From positions 13,612,501 to 13,676,500 of the forward strand of contig OY821775.1 in the NCBI GenBank assembly GCA_963682175.1: a stretch of DNA of 64,000 bases, given 5' to 3'. The DNA comes from Triglochin maritima. Lineage: Eukaryota; Streptophyta; Magnoliopsida; Alismatales; Juncaginaceae. Positions 16,799 through 27,196 of this stretch are shown here, piece after piece. Made by a program: the position numbers and the translations under genes. Each line of letters starts with the position of its first letter. Positions within the stretch are counted from its first letter, which is position 1. The notes under the pieces were generated by a model that saw nothing but the letters and a program-made list of their open reading frames with translations, did not search any database and had not been told where the DNA came from.

Positions 16799-17227
16799 GA
16801 CCATTTTTAGCAGCGTCCGGACACTTATCATGTGCTATGTTTTCTTTCACGGTCACATCAGTTTTTTTTCTCTGTCACGTCAACACAACCCCCTCCCACT
16901 AATTTTTCATTAACCACTCCCAGAAACAAACTCAAACGTCTTACATTCTCTCACATCCACGTCATTTGTGGATCAATTCTGGATAAAAAATACAAAAAAT
17001 ATTAATTTTAAAAAAACAAATAAAAACATATTTTCATTATTATTTTTTGAAAAAAACGATTTAAAATAATTTTTAAAACATTTTATATATAAATAAAAAA
17101 TCCAACCAGGGGACACCACCCTGATCCACCCCAATTTTCCACCGGACGGAAGAGGCGGAATGTTTTTTGCTGATTTGTCGGACGTTTTGGTTGGGCGTCC
17201 GGTAATTTCAGCTCGTTAAGAATGCTC
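16799..17227. mobile_element. Harbinger/Tourist-type MITE, TSD TAA
   Basis: The left end GACCATTTTTAGCAGC and the inverted right end GAGCATTCTTAACGAGC match imperfectly over about 17 bases. The flanking trinucleotide is TAA on both sides (16796-16798, 17228-17230). GCGTCCGG is also repeated in inverted form inside each end. The 429-bp interior is AT-rich and non-coding. It lies about 160 bp upstream of the CLP1 start codon and so could affect its promoter. Confidence 0.6.
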
Positions 17228-18957
17228 TAATTCGTATTAGACTTGGGTAACGAGTCAGAACCGGCGTCGTATCGGCATGACTCTTAGGTCTAATTCATAT
17301 AGGATGATTTGTTAGGGCGTATCTTCGAAGTGATATAATTAAGTCGTCTAAGAAGCTGCTTCAACATGATCCTAGGGAGTGCTTCCATAGCAAGAGCTAG
17401 ACTAATCTCGCGTTCGCGAGTATCCACGGGGAATACCAGGTCATTTTAGACCCTTACCTCCTCTTCCATCCTCGATCACGGTACTTATAAGCTTTTCCCT
17501 GTCAACAGGCCTTTCCTTACTCTATTTGTACGCTTTTGCGGTTAGGATCAAGGGCTTTCGCGATGATCATGTCACGAATGGCGATCGTGACTTTATTCTT
17601 GCTAATCGGTTAAAGAGAGTCTTGCCGGATCTCCCCTCTGGTGGAGCTATACGTTTGACCTTAAATTTATGTGTATTTACATTTCACTGCAAATTATTTG
17701 AGTCCGTCTCTATCATTTTTTGGATTCATTCTGTCATCGTCACTTAATTTTTTAGCAAAATACACCTTTTACGGTGAAAATACTCTTAATGTTAAGGCAT
17801 GAGGTTTATGACTTGTGTTTGTAGAAGGTTGAGGTCCACGACTTTCTTTAAAGAGTTGGTATGGTCCAGTCCATAACATTGGCTAAACAGAAACTATATT
17901 GAGTCGGGCTCATGTAAACTCCAAGTCCAACTCCTATTTTAACTAATACTTAGCTATATTAATGTACTTGTAACTTGTAAGGGTGTACTTGTTAATTTGT
18001 TATAAACCCAGATTACAACGAAATTACGATTCATACAAGGCTTATTCAACAACCACCACTACAGTTAATAACTATCATTTGTCGTATTAATAAATTGAAA
18101 TATACTCAATAAATTTCAAGATTGTTAATTAGTACAATTTTAATCGAAGACGTATATATCTCGATTGTACTACTTTATGTAACCCCACCAACTGAGGTTA
18201 GCATAGTTAGGAAATCTGTAGTCTTGAGATAGTCAAAACTAAAAATAGAATCATATCAGTCTCATTCTAATATTTCGGATTTTAGGATTTAAAATAAGGT
18301 TACGAGTAGAGTACGTAAAAAAAATATCTTAACATAACCTGTGATACGGATCTTTCGAACAAAACTCCAACGGTTCTAATGCTGCGATCAAAATTCAAAG
18401 CACGTTACTTTCAAAAATGACAAGTTTAATTCTTTGCTCAATATCAGTTCAGTGTTGCTGTCCTACGTACTTATCCTAATAAACATCTTTTCAGTTGTTT
18501 ATAATAATTCATAGACGAGAATTGGATCAAAGAAGAAAGTCTGGACATCAGTCAATATAGCCATGTGTTATAACAATCTAATTAAGTTGTATCAGTTAAA
18601 GATTAGAATACATAAACTAATCCCATGCGCTTCTCATACCAACATCACTAAACAAAGAGTTGTCGTGTCGGTATTTCAACAAGAGATAACTTTATGGAAT
18701 ATTTTTGTCTAGTGATTAGGTTGTATATGTCACAGGATTGCTATCAACATGTTGTTTGATACCATAGTGGTAATAAGATGATCGTTGCATAAAATGTTTA
18801 ATAATTCCTTTGACTTCATTGTTCGTTCTAATTACATGTGATTGTTAAAGTCGATTTTTTAACGGAGGGAAAAAATACATCTATGATAATCTTCTCCGCA
18901 CTTCATATATATTGTTCAGGGACACACTAACTCTAAGATATATATATATATATGTAT
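17228..18957. other. Intergenic DNA, no gene recognised
   Basis: AT-rich spacer. A few short open frames (up to 73 aa) resemble nothing I know. A TA-rich tract at about 18938-18957 abuts the hAT element and is probably its insertion target. Confidence 0.5.
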
Positions 18958-21900
18958 CAACCTTCACGGACCGCCTAGGCGACCGGTGGCGTCCGGTCGC
19001 ATGGGCGATCGCCTAGGCGGTTGTGCAACCGCCCAAGTCTGGGCGGTCTTTTTTTTAATTCAATTAAATTTTATAAAATAGGTAAAAAATCAAGAAAAAA
19101 TGGGAAAAATAGGAAAAAATACACAAATATTATCTAAAAATACCATACATGTTTAGGCTTCAAAAAGACACATAGTTCCTTGACCAAGGTCTCACTAGGC
19201 ACCCCCTCACCTAAACACTTAGGTATATAATTTATTGCTTAGTAGTACGATTACAAAGGTAACTCAGAGTTCATACAATAGCAGATAACAGAGAAATTAG
19301 AATTACAAGCTAACTAACTAATTCCATTGGACACATTGATCTAATGTCCAACTGGGAACCATATCATATCCTCCACCACCATCAGAGTCGTCGGAGTGGT
19401 TATCGTTCGGATTGTCGATGTAGACATCATCTTCATCAGTTTCTTCATCGTCGGATTGGACATATTGCTCGTCGATGTTCATCGGTGGTTGAGAACTCGA
19501 TCCACCTGGATCTCTAGAACTAATGTGAACGATGACATCGTCCATGGCACCACCTAATAATGTCGCGTCAGATGCAGTGGAATACCGCGCGTCAGATGCA
19601 GTGGACATGGATCGAGCAAAGCGTCTCCGTGAAGAAGAATGTCCTAAAGCTGCTTCCTCGGCATCGGCCCCATGTAAGCTCCTCTCAAGCGAAGACCGGA
19701 TCTTCAGTTTCTACCAACCATGGATGCTCGTCGAAGAGATCGTAGTCCACACTGATGGGGTCATAAAATTCGGGCTTCTCCATCCTTTGCTGAAACCTTT
19801 GCTTTAACTTTTGGTTGTAGTTCACATACACCAAGTCATTCATCTTCTTTACAGTCAACATGTTCCTTCTCGTTGAGTGCAATTGCTTGAAGACACTCCA
19901 ATTCCGCTCACAACCTGATGTCGAGCATGTCAATCCCAACACCCTCAGGGCCAACCTCTGTAATGCGGTCTCTCCCATGTCTGCGCTATAAGATTGTCAC
20001 CAATCTATAGGTCTTCTTTCCGTCCTTTGTCTGACGACCATATCCCTCGAGAATATTCCGAGGGAGTTCTTGTAACGATTAAGTAGACCACAAATCTTGT
20101 CTTGTTCTGCAGGAGTGGGGACGAGCCGCTCTACGACATCCATGAATCCAGGCATATGCTATTGAAAGCTACATTTCGATCCTGAGGTGGGACGGAGAAG
20201 AAGGTACCAGGGTTGAGTAAGAAACCAGCTGAGTGTAGCGGTGATGACATCATCTTCCATGGACCCCACCTGGTGTCGATGAGGTTGATGACTTGCTTGT
20301 ACAACCTCGGGTTTCCGTCAAAGTTCCTCATGATTTGTTCTTTGGCTTTCTCCATTGCGTCACACAGATATCCCATCGGTGGTTTCTCATCGCCGTCAAC
20401 AAGTCTAAGAACCTGGACCATAGGTTGTGAGGCCTTCAATGCCTTGACGACGTTGGTCCAGAAGCCACTTTGTAGAATGGTCTCGGCAACTTCAGTAAAG
20501 ATCTCCTACTTTTTCTTGTTCTTTATCCAACTTGCATTAGGATCGTTGTACTCCGGGAAAACAACAAAGGCTCGGAATTTGTCTTTCTTCAGGAGCAACC
20601 TTTGCAAAGTCAGAAAGGCGGTGACAGATCTCGTGACAGCAGGGCATAGCAGGTTCCCTTCAATGGCAATTCACATCCTCTTCAACAACATGGCAGATCT
20701 GTTGAAATGTTTGACGATCTTACGAGCTAAAGCAATAGTCTTAAAAAATAACTTGCCAATATCCTCCAAGATGAGATCGATGCAATGCGCTGCACAGGGA
20801 GTCCAAAACAATGTCCTTTTTTGCTGCAACATCCTACCAGCAAGTACTTACGCGGCGGCGTTGTCGGTGACCACCTGAACAACGTGTTCTTCGCCAATCT
20901 CGCCAACTACCTTGTCCATCAGCTTGTACAGGAAGTCTGCAGTGTGAGAGTGACCGGAAGCATCTACAGACCTCATGAACATGGTACATGTTGGACAATT
21001 TACTAGAAAATTGATTATATTCCTACCGGACCTATCAGTCCAGCCATCTGTCATCAACGTGCACCTGTATGTTGCCCAATCTTGTTTGTACGACTCTAGT
21101 ATACCTCTAGTGTAGTCAATTTCCTGTCTAAGGCACGAGTCACTAACTTCATGATACGTCATGGGTTTAAGTCCGGGTTCGTAAGTACAAGTAGCGGATA
21201 TTGCTTCCTTCCACTCAGGCGTCCTTACAGTGTTGAATGATGTACCACATCTCTAGAAAAGCCTAGACCATTTTTGATTAATTGTTTTCCTATCTTCTTT
21301 TCTAAAGGTTCTTTCGATGGTTGTTTGTTGGAGGCCGGAAACCACGTCCTTCCCACGTCTGCAAAATGGTGCTCACAAACGTTGTTTTGTCTCTTTCGAC
21401 CAGGAACGAGGCGAGAACGAGAGGTTGGGGTCCGAGCAGAACCAGAACCCGACCCGGTTTCCAGATCAAATCCTATGTTTTCTCAGTCTACATAATCATC
21501 AAGACATACATTTTCGTTTTGTAATGTCCTACTGTTTCTAATCATGTATGCAATTATGTCTTGTTTAATAGAGTCAGGAACTTTATCACAAGGTCTAACA
21601 TTGCTACCGGGTGTGTGCAGAATGTTGTTTGTGACGGGCTATACCACCTCTAGTTTCCTTACCACATAACTCACAGACAATGCAGTTTTTATTATTAACA
21701 CTAATGTAATAGATAGTATTCCAACCAGGGTCATTTGTACGGGTAGGTCTTAGGTCATCGTAACTCTCGTGATGCATAGGTAGACTAGTGTCGGGTACGT
21801 AAGTCATATCTTAAAACTAGCCTAATATAAAAATTTAGACTAATATGAAAATAAAATACTAATTAATTTAATTCTAAAGAGAAGTTAGAAAGAGTGCACT

Positions 21901-22268
21901 TGATTTTGGTGGTTGAAGAATGAAGAACCGGATCAGAGACTTCACTTTCCAACTTCAAAACTAAGCACCAGACCGGAGACTTAATCGCGAAAACTTGATG
22001 ATTATGAAACTTGATGATGAGAATAGAATTATGAAGAAGAAGAGAATGAGAGATTTGTGAAAAATGAAGAGGTTTGGAGGGGTTTATATATGATTTGGTG
22101 GTAGTGACAAACTTATAATTTTTGAAAAAATAAAAAATAAATAAAAAAGAAGCGGCTCTCGCCTAGGCGATCGCCTATTTCGCCCAACTTGGCTGGGCGA
22201 ATGGCGGTGGTCGCGCAGGCGACCGCCACGATGAGCGGTCGTCTAGGCGACCGCCGACGTGAACATTG
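18958..22268 (-). mobile_element. Decayed hAT transposon, about 3.3 kb
   Basis: Terminal sequences CAACCTTCACG (left) and CAATGTTCACG (right, inverted) agree at 9 of 11 positions. The flanks share ATGTAT (left ...ATATGTAT, right ATGTATAT...), compatible with an 8-bp hAT duplication but low complexity. Just inside both ends are GC-rich palindromic subterminal motifs (CGCCTAGGCG and GGCGATCGCC at 18.97-19.05 kb; the same type at 22.15-22.26 kb), typical transposase-binding arrays of hAT elements. The inside carries one broken transposase gene on the minus strand. Confidence 0.7.
19318..21807 (-). pseudogene. hAT transposase with BED zinc finger and DUF659, multiply broken
   Basis: Minus-strand pieces in order: a BED finger (CELCGKETRGGIARHKQHSAH, 21807-21604); a DUF659 region with LMTDGWTDRSGRNIINFLVN and VVTDNAAA (21240-20848); a CAAHCIDLILEDIG segment (about 20780); a middle piece with NLIDTRWGPWKMM (20439-20131); the dimerisation region with GCERNWSVFKQLHS (19978-19685); and an acidic tail (19608-19318). 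Breaks include a one-base frameshift after HTR (about 21604), a TGA near 21485, and stops near 20845, 20670, 20510 and 20130. The gene cannot make a full protein. It is not the same copy or subfamily as the fragment at 1-715. Confidence 0.88.
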
Positions 22269-22838
22269 ATGTATATGATTTTTTTCCAGAATATCCTTGT
22301 CGCATCAAGTCCATTTGATTTGGAAAAATTAAATGGAACTCTCGCTGTTTTCCTGAATTGCAACATAGTTACTTAGAAACAATTGGAGCTCTGGTTCCAC
22401 ACGTTTACAAGCTTATACAAGAATATCATGAATTCATTATTAGATTAATTCGAACAGATTATCAATACAAAAATTTGCGGGACTTCATTGGAGTTCCCAA
22501 GACAGTGTCTTAATTACATTGACCATAGTTTCGATGGAGAATGATTGTTTTTTTATAGTTTAGGCACTTCTGAGCAAAATGTTTAGATTGATATCAATCA
22601 AATGTGTAAGTTGTATTTGAAGGAAAGTGGATACAATCAGGCAATTCTGAAATGGTCGATTCTAAGTTTATTCTTTACCAACTATTTGGGTCGGTTAGGT
22701 TTCAGTTTGATCCAAAATACTTGTCAAGTTACTTAACAACTCCTATTGAACTAATTTGAGACAAACACACATCAATACGACAATACCTATGCAACGATTT
22801 TTTTAATATGTTTTTATTAGGAATATTTAATCGGGATT

Positions 22839-22912
22839 AATTCCTATTATTTAAGATAGAGAATAATTCTTGGTGAATTCCTATTATTTAAGATAGAGAA
22901 TAATTCTTGGTG
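22839..22912. repeat. Perfect 37-bp tandem duplication
   Basis: A 37-bp unit beginning AATTCCTATTATTTAAGATA and ending TTCTTGGTG occurs twice head to tail (22839-22875, 22876-22912) without differences that I can see, implying a recent duplication. Not coding. Confidence 0.9.
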
Positions 22913-23925
22913 TATATACAAGGAGGTATATTTTGGGTCCAAGCCTCTAAGACTATAAATGGGCGATTCATGAGCGGATTAATGACCTGTCCATTTCCAT
23001 AACCATCTACTTATACGGTTCGATTAAAACCTCGTTTATTTTTACCTCCACCTATGATCTAATCTGCTCAATTTAAGTAAATGGTTTTGGGTGGGGAAAT
23101 TATTATATAGGTAAAACTTAATGGATACTAAAATAGATAAATGCACCTGATAAATTGGTAAAATTTTGTTAAATGGATATCCATTAACTAGATAAAAACT
23201 TATAATTCCACAACATTTAATATCAAACATCCACAAATTGATAATCAAACATCCACAAATGACATAAACACATACAATTGTTCCACGTAACGACATAAAA
23301 TCAAAATAACATAATGAAATAAAACATACAATTGTTCCACGTAATGACATATATATTATGTAATTATATAATAATTATATATATTATTTTAATTTTGCAA
23401 ATAAATGTTTAAATGACCAAGTGAAATGTCTTACCTTACTCGTCCTGTTGTTAAACACCTAAAATTTTCATATCCTTACATTCCCAGTTTATTAAATGAT
23501 TAGAAATTTTCTATCTATAATCGTATTCATCCTTGCGATTAAGGGGGTTAAACGGTTATTATTCTACTCACTTACAAGTGACAACTCAATCAATGGGACA
23601 GTGATCCAAAATGTGATAAATTAAAAATGCAAACGATGCTTAACAGAAAGTCCGTATTGGGATAACGAGTATAATTCAGGTGCAAAATTGGTGAAAATAA
23701 ACGTTGAGGGGAGACATTGATACAAGATGGATAGTTGAGGGGGGTAAAGTGTAATTAAACCTTAACAATTTAGTTTAACCTCCACACTTAACCAAAAAGA
23801 TTAGTTAACAAGACAAAACCTCCATAATACAATAGCCAAGTAGCAAACAATTAATGATATCATCTCACATAAAAAAAGATTTAAAATTTAACCACATCCC
23901 AAAGCAGCGAGGCAGCTACCACAAC
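22913..23925. other. Intergenic DNA with a local duplication
   Basis: AT-rich spacer. The segment CATACAATTGTTCCACGTAA followed by (C/T)GACAT occurs twice at about 23271-23298 and 23327-23351, in a small locally duplicated tract. No gene recognised. Confidence 0.5.
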
Positions 23926-24171
23926 TAGGGGTCAGCTTCGGTCCAGGATCGGACCGAACCGGACCGGACTGAAACCCGAATTTTCGGAAAGTCCGGACCG
24001 AAGACCGGACCGAACCGGTCCAGGTCGGTCCAAAACCCGAATTTTCCCCTTAAATTTTCGGTCCAGTTCGGACCGAAGACCGAATTTCCAAAATTTTGTG
24101 GACCGAAGACCGGATCGAAAAATTCGATTCGATCCGGATGTCCAAACCGGACCGAATTTTGCTCACCCCTA
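23926..24171. mobile_element. hAT-type MITE rich in GGACCGAA motifs
   Basis: It starts TAGGGGTCAGC and ends GCTCACCCCTA, which are inverted repeats with one mismatch. Flanking 8-mers ACCACAAC (23918-23925) and CCCACAAC (24172-24179) differ at one base. The interior consists of repeated GGACCGAA, CCGGACC and AAATTTTCGG units in both orientations, giving spurious open frames. No transposase. Confidence 0.8.
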
Positions 24172-24911
24172 CCCACAACCAACAAGTTAACCCATCCCTC
24201 CCGACATATGACACCGAGGAGATCCGACGTCGTCTCGCCTTGACAGACAAAACAAGCGAGACACGTGTGCGGATAGACATCAACTCTCATCCGACGGTTC
24301 ACATTTCACCTCCACAACTGCCAGATTGATTCCCTTGATATTTTTCGGGTATATTGCTCCTGACTCCCTGAATTTTTAGCATATAATAGGTTGAGCATGT
24401 GACCAACTATAGATGCTTGGTTGATTGTTGTTTGTTGGTGTGGAATGGAATTCAACTTTTGGGTTTAGCATGGGAATATGGTCCAACAACGAAAGGACAA
24501 AGATAAGAGAATAAAATGAAACAAATGAAAATAGGGAATTGAAGTTGGGTTTCTCTATTTTTGTTGCAACAGGTAAAATATCTTTTCACGATTCTTGCAT
24601 CATATGTAGAATTTGAAGAAACAATCCACTTTTTTACATTATTTTTCGATGAAAACATTAATATTTGAATCATTCGTTAATCATGATGATTCTCTCCAAC
24701 GATGGGTTCAGTTTGCCAAAAAGAAAGATTATCTAGAAAATAGCCCTATGTTTGGAGAGTAAGTGAATAAACCTGCTTCAACTACAATTTCTAGAAGTTA
24801 AGGAATTGACTACATTTTTTAAGTTTAACTCCATTCATTAATCATCTAGAAGTTTTCCATAAAAAAACCCATCCATAAGTGATCTCAAATGTTCCATTTA
24901 CCAATAGAAGG

Positions 24912-25123
24912 TAGGGGCTGTGAACTGGTCCAAGATCAAACTTGATCGGAGACCGGACCAGACAGATTTGGTCCGGACCGAAACTCAAACTGAATTTTTA
25001 GTATTAAAATTTAAAATTTTAATTGGTTCCAGACCGGAACCCGGATTGTCTCCAAGGTCCAGAACGGAACCCGAACCGATTGGATCCTATCCAAAAACCC
25101 AGACCAGTTGTTGTTCTCCCCTA
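24912..25123. mobile_element. Probable hAT-type MITE without clear TSD
   Basis: The sequence starts TAGGGGCTGTGAACTGGTCC and ends GACCAGTTG...CTCCCCTA in inverted form, with GGTCCGGACC and CCGAACC motifs inside, like the element about 0.75 kb upstream. The neighbouring octamers do not match, so either the edges are wrong or the duplication has decayed. Confidence 0.5.
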
Positions 25124-25621
25124 TCGTTGGAGTTACTTTAACCAAACTTTCTCACCTTAAAGTTTTGGAAAAGAATGAAAAATAAGAAACTTTTAGTTCC
25201 TAATTCCAAAATAATTCAACATGTTCCCACAACCTCTCTCTGAGCTTTTTGTTGGATTTTTTGCAATCTATGTTTTGATGATTTAATCAACCTAATCTTA
25301 ATTGTGATCATGTAGAGTAGCACACATGTTGCATTGCATATATATTGCTTTGTGCTACCCTCCACAGGTGATCAAGACTCAAGGAAGAAAAGAAATCAAG
25401 TCAAGACATGTAATCAAGCTCGTTTGAAGACATGTAATTTGTATTTCTTTAAGTCTTTAGGAACTTTGTGTAATTGAACATACTTGAGCTAAAAACTACT
25501 CAAACACACACTAGGTTCCCTTTAGAAGTCACACACGATATTTCACACAATTTGGATTTCAATAGATTACCCAAACTTAGACCGGAAATCACGAAACACT
25601 TAAATTGAATTGTCTGCTCAC

Positions 25622-26040
25622 ATTCGGTCGAACGAAACAGACCGTTCGGTCGACTGGATGATCATATATCCTGCTCGTGTTTCACTGCCCAAATTCGGTC
25701 GACCGTCCAAACCTTTTCGATCGACCGGATGTCAACTTTTTCCCGACCGTTTGTTTTGTCGTATATACCCAACGGTAGTATTCGTATTAACCAAAAATAC
25801 CCCAAATACATTTTATGTATCGGCCGACCGAGGACCTTGTTCGGTCGACCGAACGTATGTCTCTTGACAAACCCGAACTTCCTGTTGGAATTCGGTCGAC
25901 TGTGGACCTTGTTTCGGTCGACCGAATATAACCTTGTTTGTCAACCCCAAACTGCCTGGTGTAAATTGGTCGACCGAATCCTATTCGGAGTTCGACCGAT
26001 CACTTAAGTGTACCTAAGTCTTAGCGTTGGGCGGTCGATC
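25622..26040. repeat. CGGTCGACCG palindrome array in LTR U3
   Basis: Exact CGGTCGACCG at 25696, 25842 and 25915. One-base variants include CGGCCGACCG (25821), CGGTCGACTG (25893), CGATCGACCG (25718) and TGGTCGACCG (25967). Further half-sites such as TTCGACCGA occur at 25990 and GCGGTCGATCG at 26031. The array ends about 15-20 bp before the LTR TATA box. Confidence 0.9.
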
Positions 26041-26055
26041 GTTCTCTCTAATGCT

Positions 26056-26064
26056 TATAAATAG
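26056..26064 (+). promoter_or_regulatory. LTR TATA box
   Basis: TATAAATAG lies directly downstream of the palindrome array in the solo LTR and is followed by a non-coding leader, the expected U3/R arrangement. The related copy has TATAAATA at 35262. Confidence 0.7.
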
Positions 26065-26622
26065 AGTTGTAAAACACATTTTAACACAACTCTCCCACAC
26101 ATACTTGTCCAATACATTAGAGAGAAACTCTCAAACTCAAATTCCCCCAATCCTACAGACCAAGCTTACACTTCCACACCTTAGCATCAATTCCACATCC
26201 CAAGCTAAGTGCGCTCAAGTTAGAGAGTGTGTTCCACTCAAGATTTCGTTTGTAAAGAAGCAAGAACTTCGGTGAAAGCCCGAAGTGTTCCTCTCGGATT
26301 GTAAGAGAAGAAAGTCAAGCTCACGAGGGTGTTCGTGTAGCTTGTTTTGTAAAGGCGTTCTCTCCCGACCCAGAACGGGGAGTGGTTAGTGAAGACGCGA
26401 GCATAGCTCAAAGTGTCAAGCGGAGCTTGCAAGAGAGGACGTAGGCGGGAGACCGAACCTCTGCAAAAACCTTAAAGTCCATTGTGGTTTGCATATTCCT
26501 TCTTACTTGCTTGTTTATTTTAAATTCCGTTGTGCATAACTTAATTGCTTAAACAAGTAGGTAATTAGTTTAAAAGTGATTAGAATTAGAGACCCTCACG
26601 ATCCTACGTTCACGATCCTATA

Positions 26623-27196
26623 CTTTTCATTTGTCGGAAGTATTTAGGTCACGAACCAAAAATATAATTCATTCATCTTCCAAATCTCTATTTATGTCTC
26701 CTGTTTGCTTATGTACTCCATCAAACAAGGTGGTCACATCCTCCTCCAGTTAATAACACATGCTAAATGAGTTGTAAATGTACCACATCCGTCGTGAACT
26801 CGTCTCAAAAAATTGATTTAATATTTAAATAGTCGTATCTATGTACATGTGTGATGAAATAGAACATATTAATACTCAAAACTCGAAAATCAGTCTCGAA
26901 TTAGACCAGTTTACACTCTAAAACGATCGAGACGGCATTTGGAAATCCACAGGGACTCCTACGAAATCCAGTGGACCAAAGAGCAATTTACCCTGTTCCT
27001 ATCTGAAGTCGGGACTCTCTCTGGCGTCTTCTCTTTTCCGTTCCTGATGCGAGACCCGAACCCAACAACCCCACTTCCGGCGGCGACAGCGTGACGACGA
27101 ACCCCACCGTCTCCGGCGGCGCATATGGTGGAGCTCGCAGCCTCAACGGCGGCCACGGTGTTCCTCGCGTGGAGTGCCCCAATCCCCAAACCCACC
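26623..27196 (+). other. Upstream region of the PAS/LOV gene
   Basis: AT-rich spacer that becomes abruptly GC-rich from about 27010, probably the 5'UTR. An in-frame ATG at 27125 precedes the preferred start at 27197 by 24 codons; its weak context and lack of family match make it less likely. Confidence 0.5.

Larger units (their letters stand above)
25250..26622 (+). mobile_element. Copia-like solo LTR, about 1.37 kb, TSD CTTTT
   Basis: It begins TGTTGGATTTTTTGC and ends CACGATCCTATA (a related copy ends CCTACA). Flanks are CTTTT on both sides (25245-25249, 26623-26627); the repeat is simple so support is moderate. U3 carries a cluster of CGGTCGACCG palindromes; a TATA box lies at 26056, followed by a leader and U5. 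No primer-binding site or gag-pol follows, so this is a solo LTR. A second copy, truncated at its 5' side, is at 34900-35803. The Copia assignment rests on general LTR appearance. Confidence 0.78.

Noticed and set aside
20213..20878. 221-aa plus-strand frame
   Set aside because: It is antisense to the hAT transposase remnant, whose minus-strand translation has clear family motifs.
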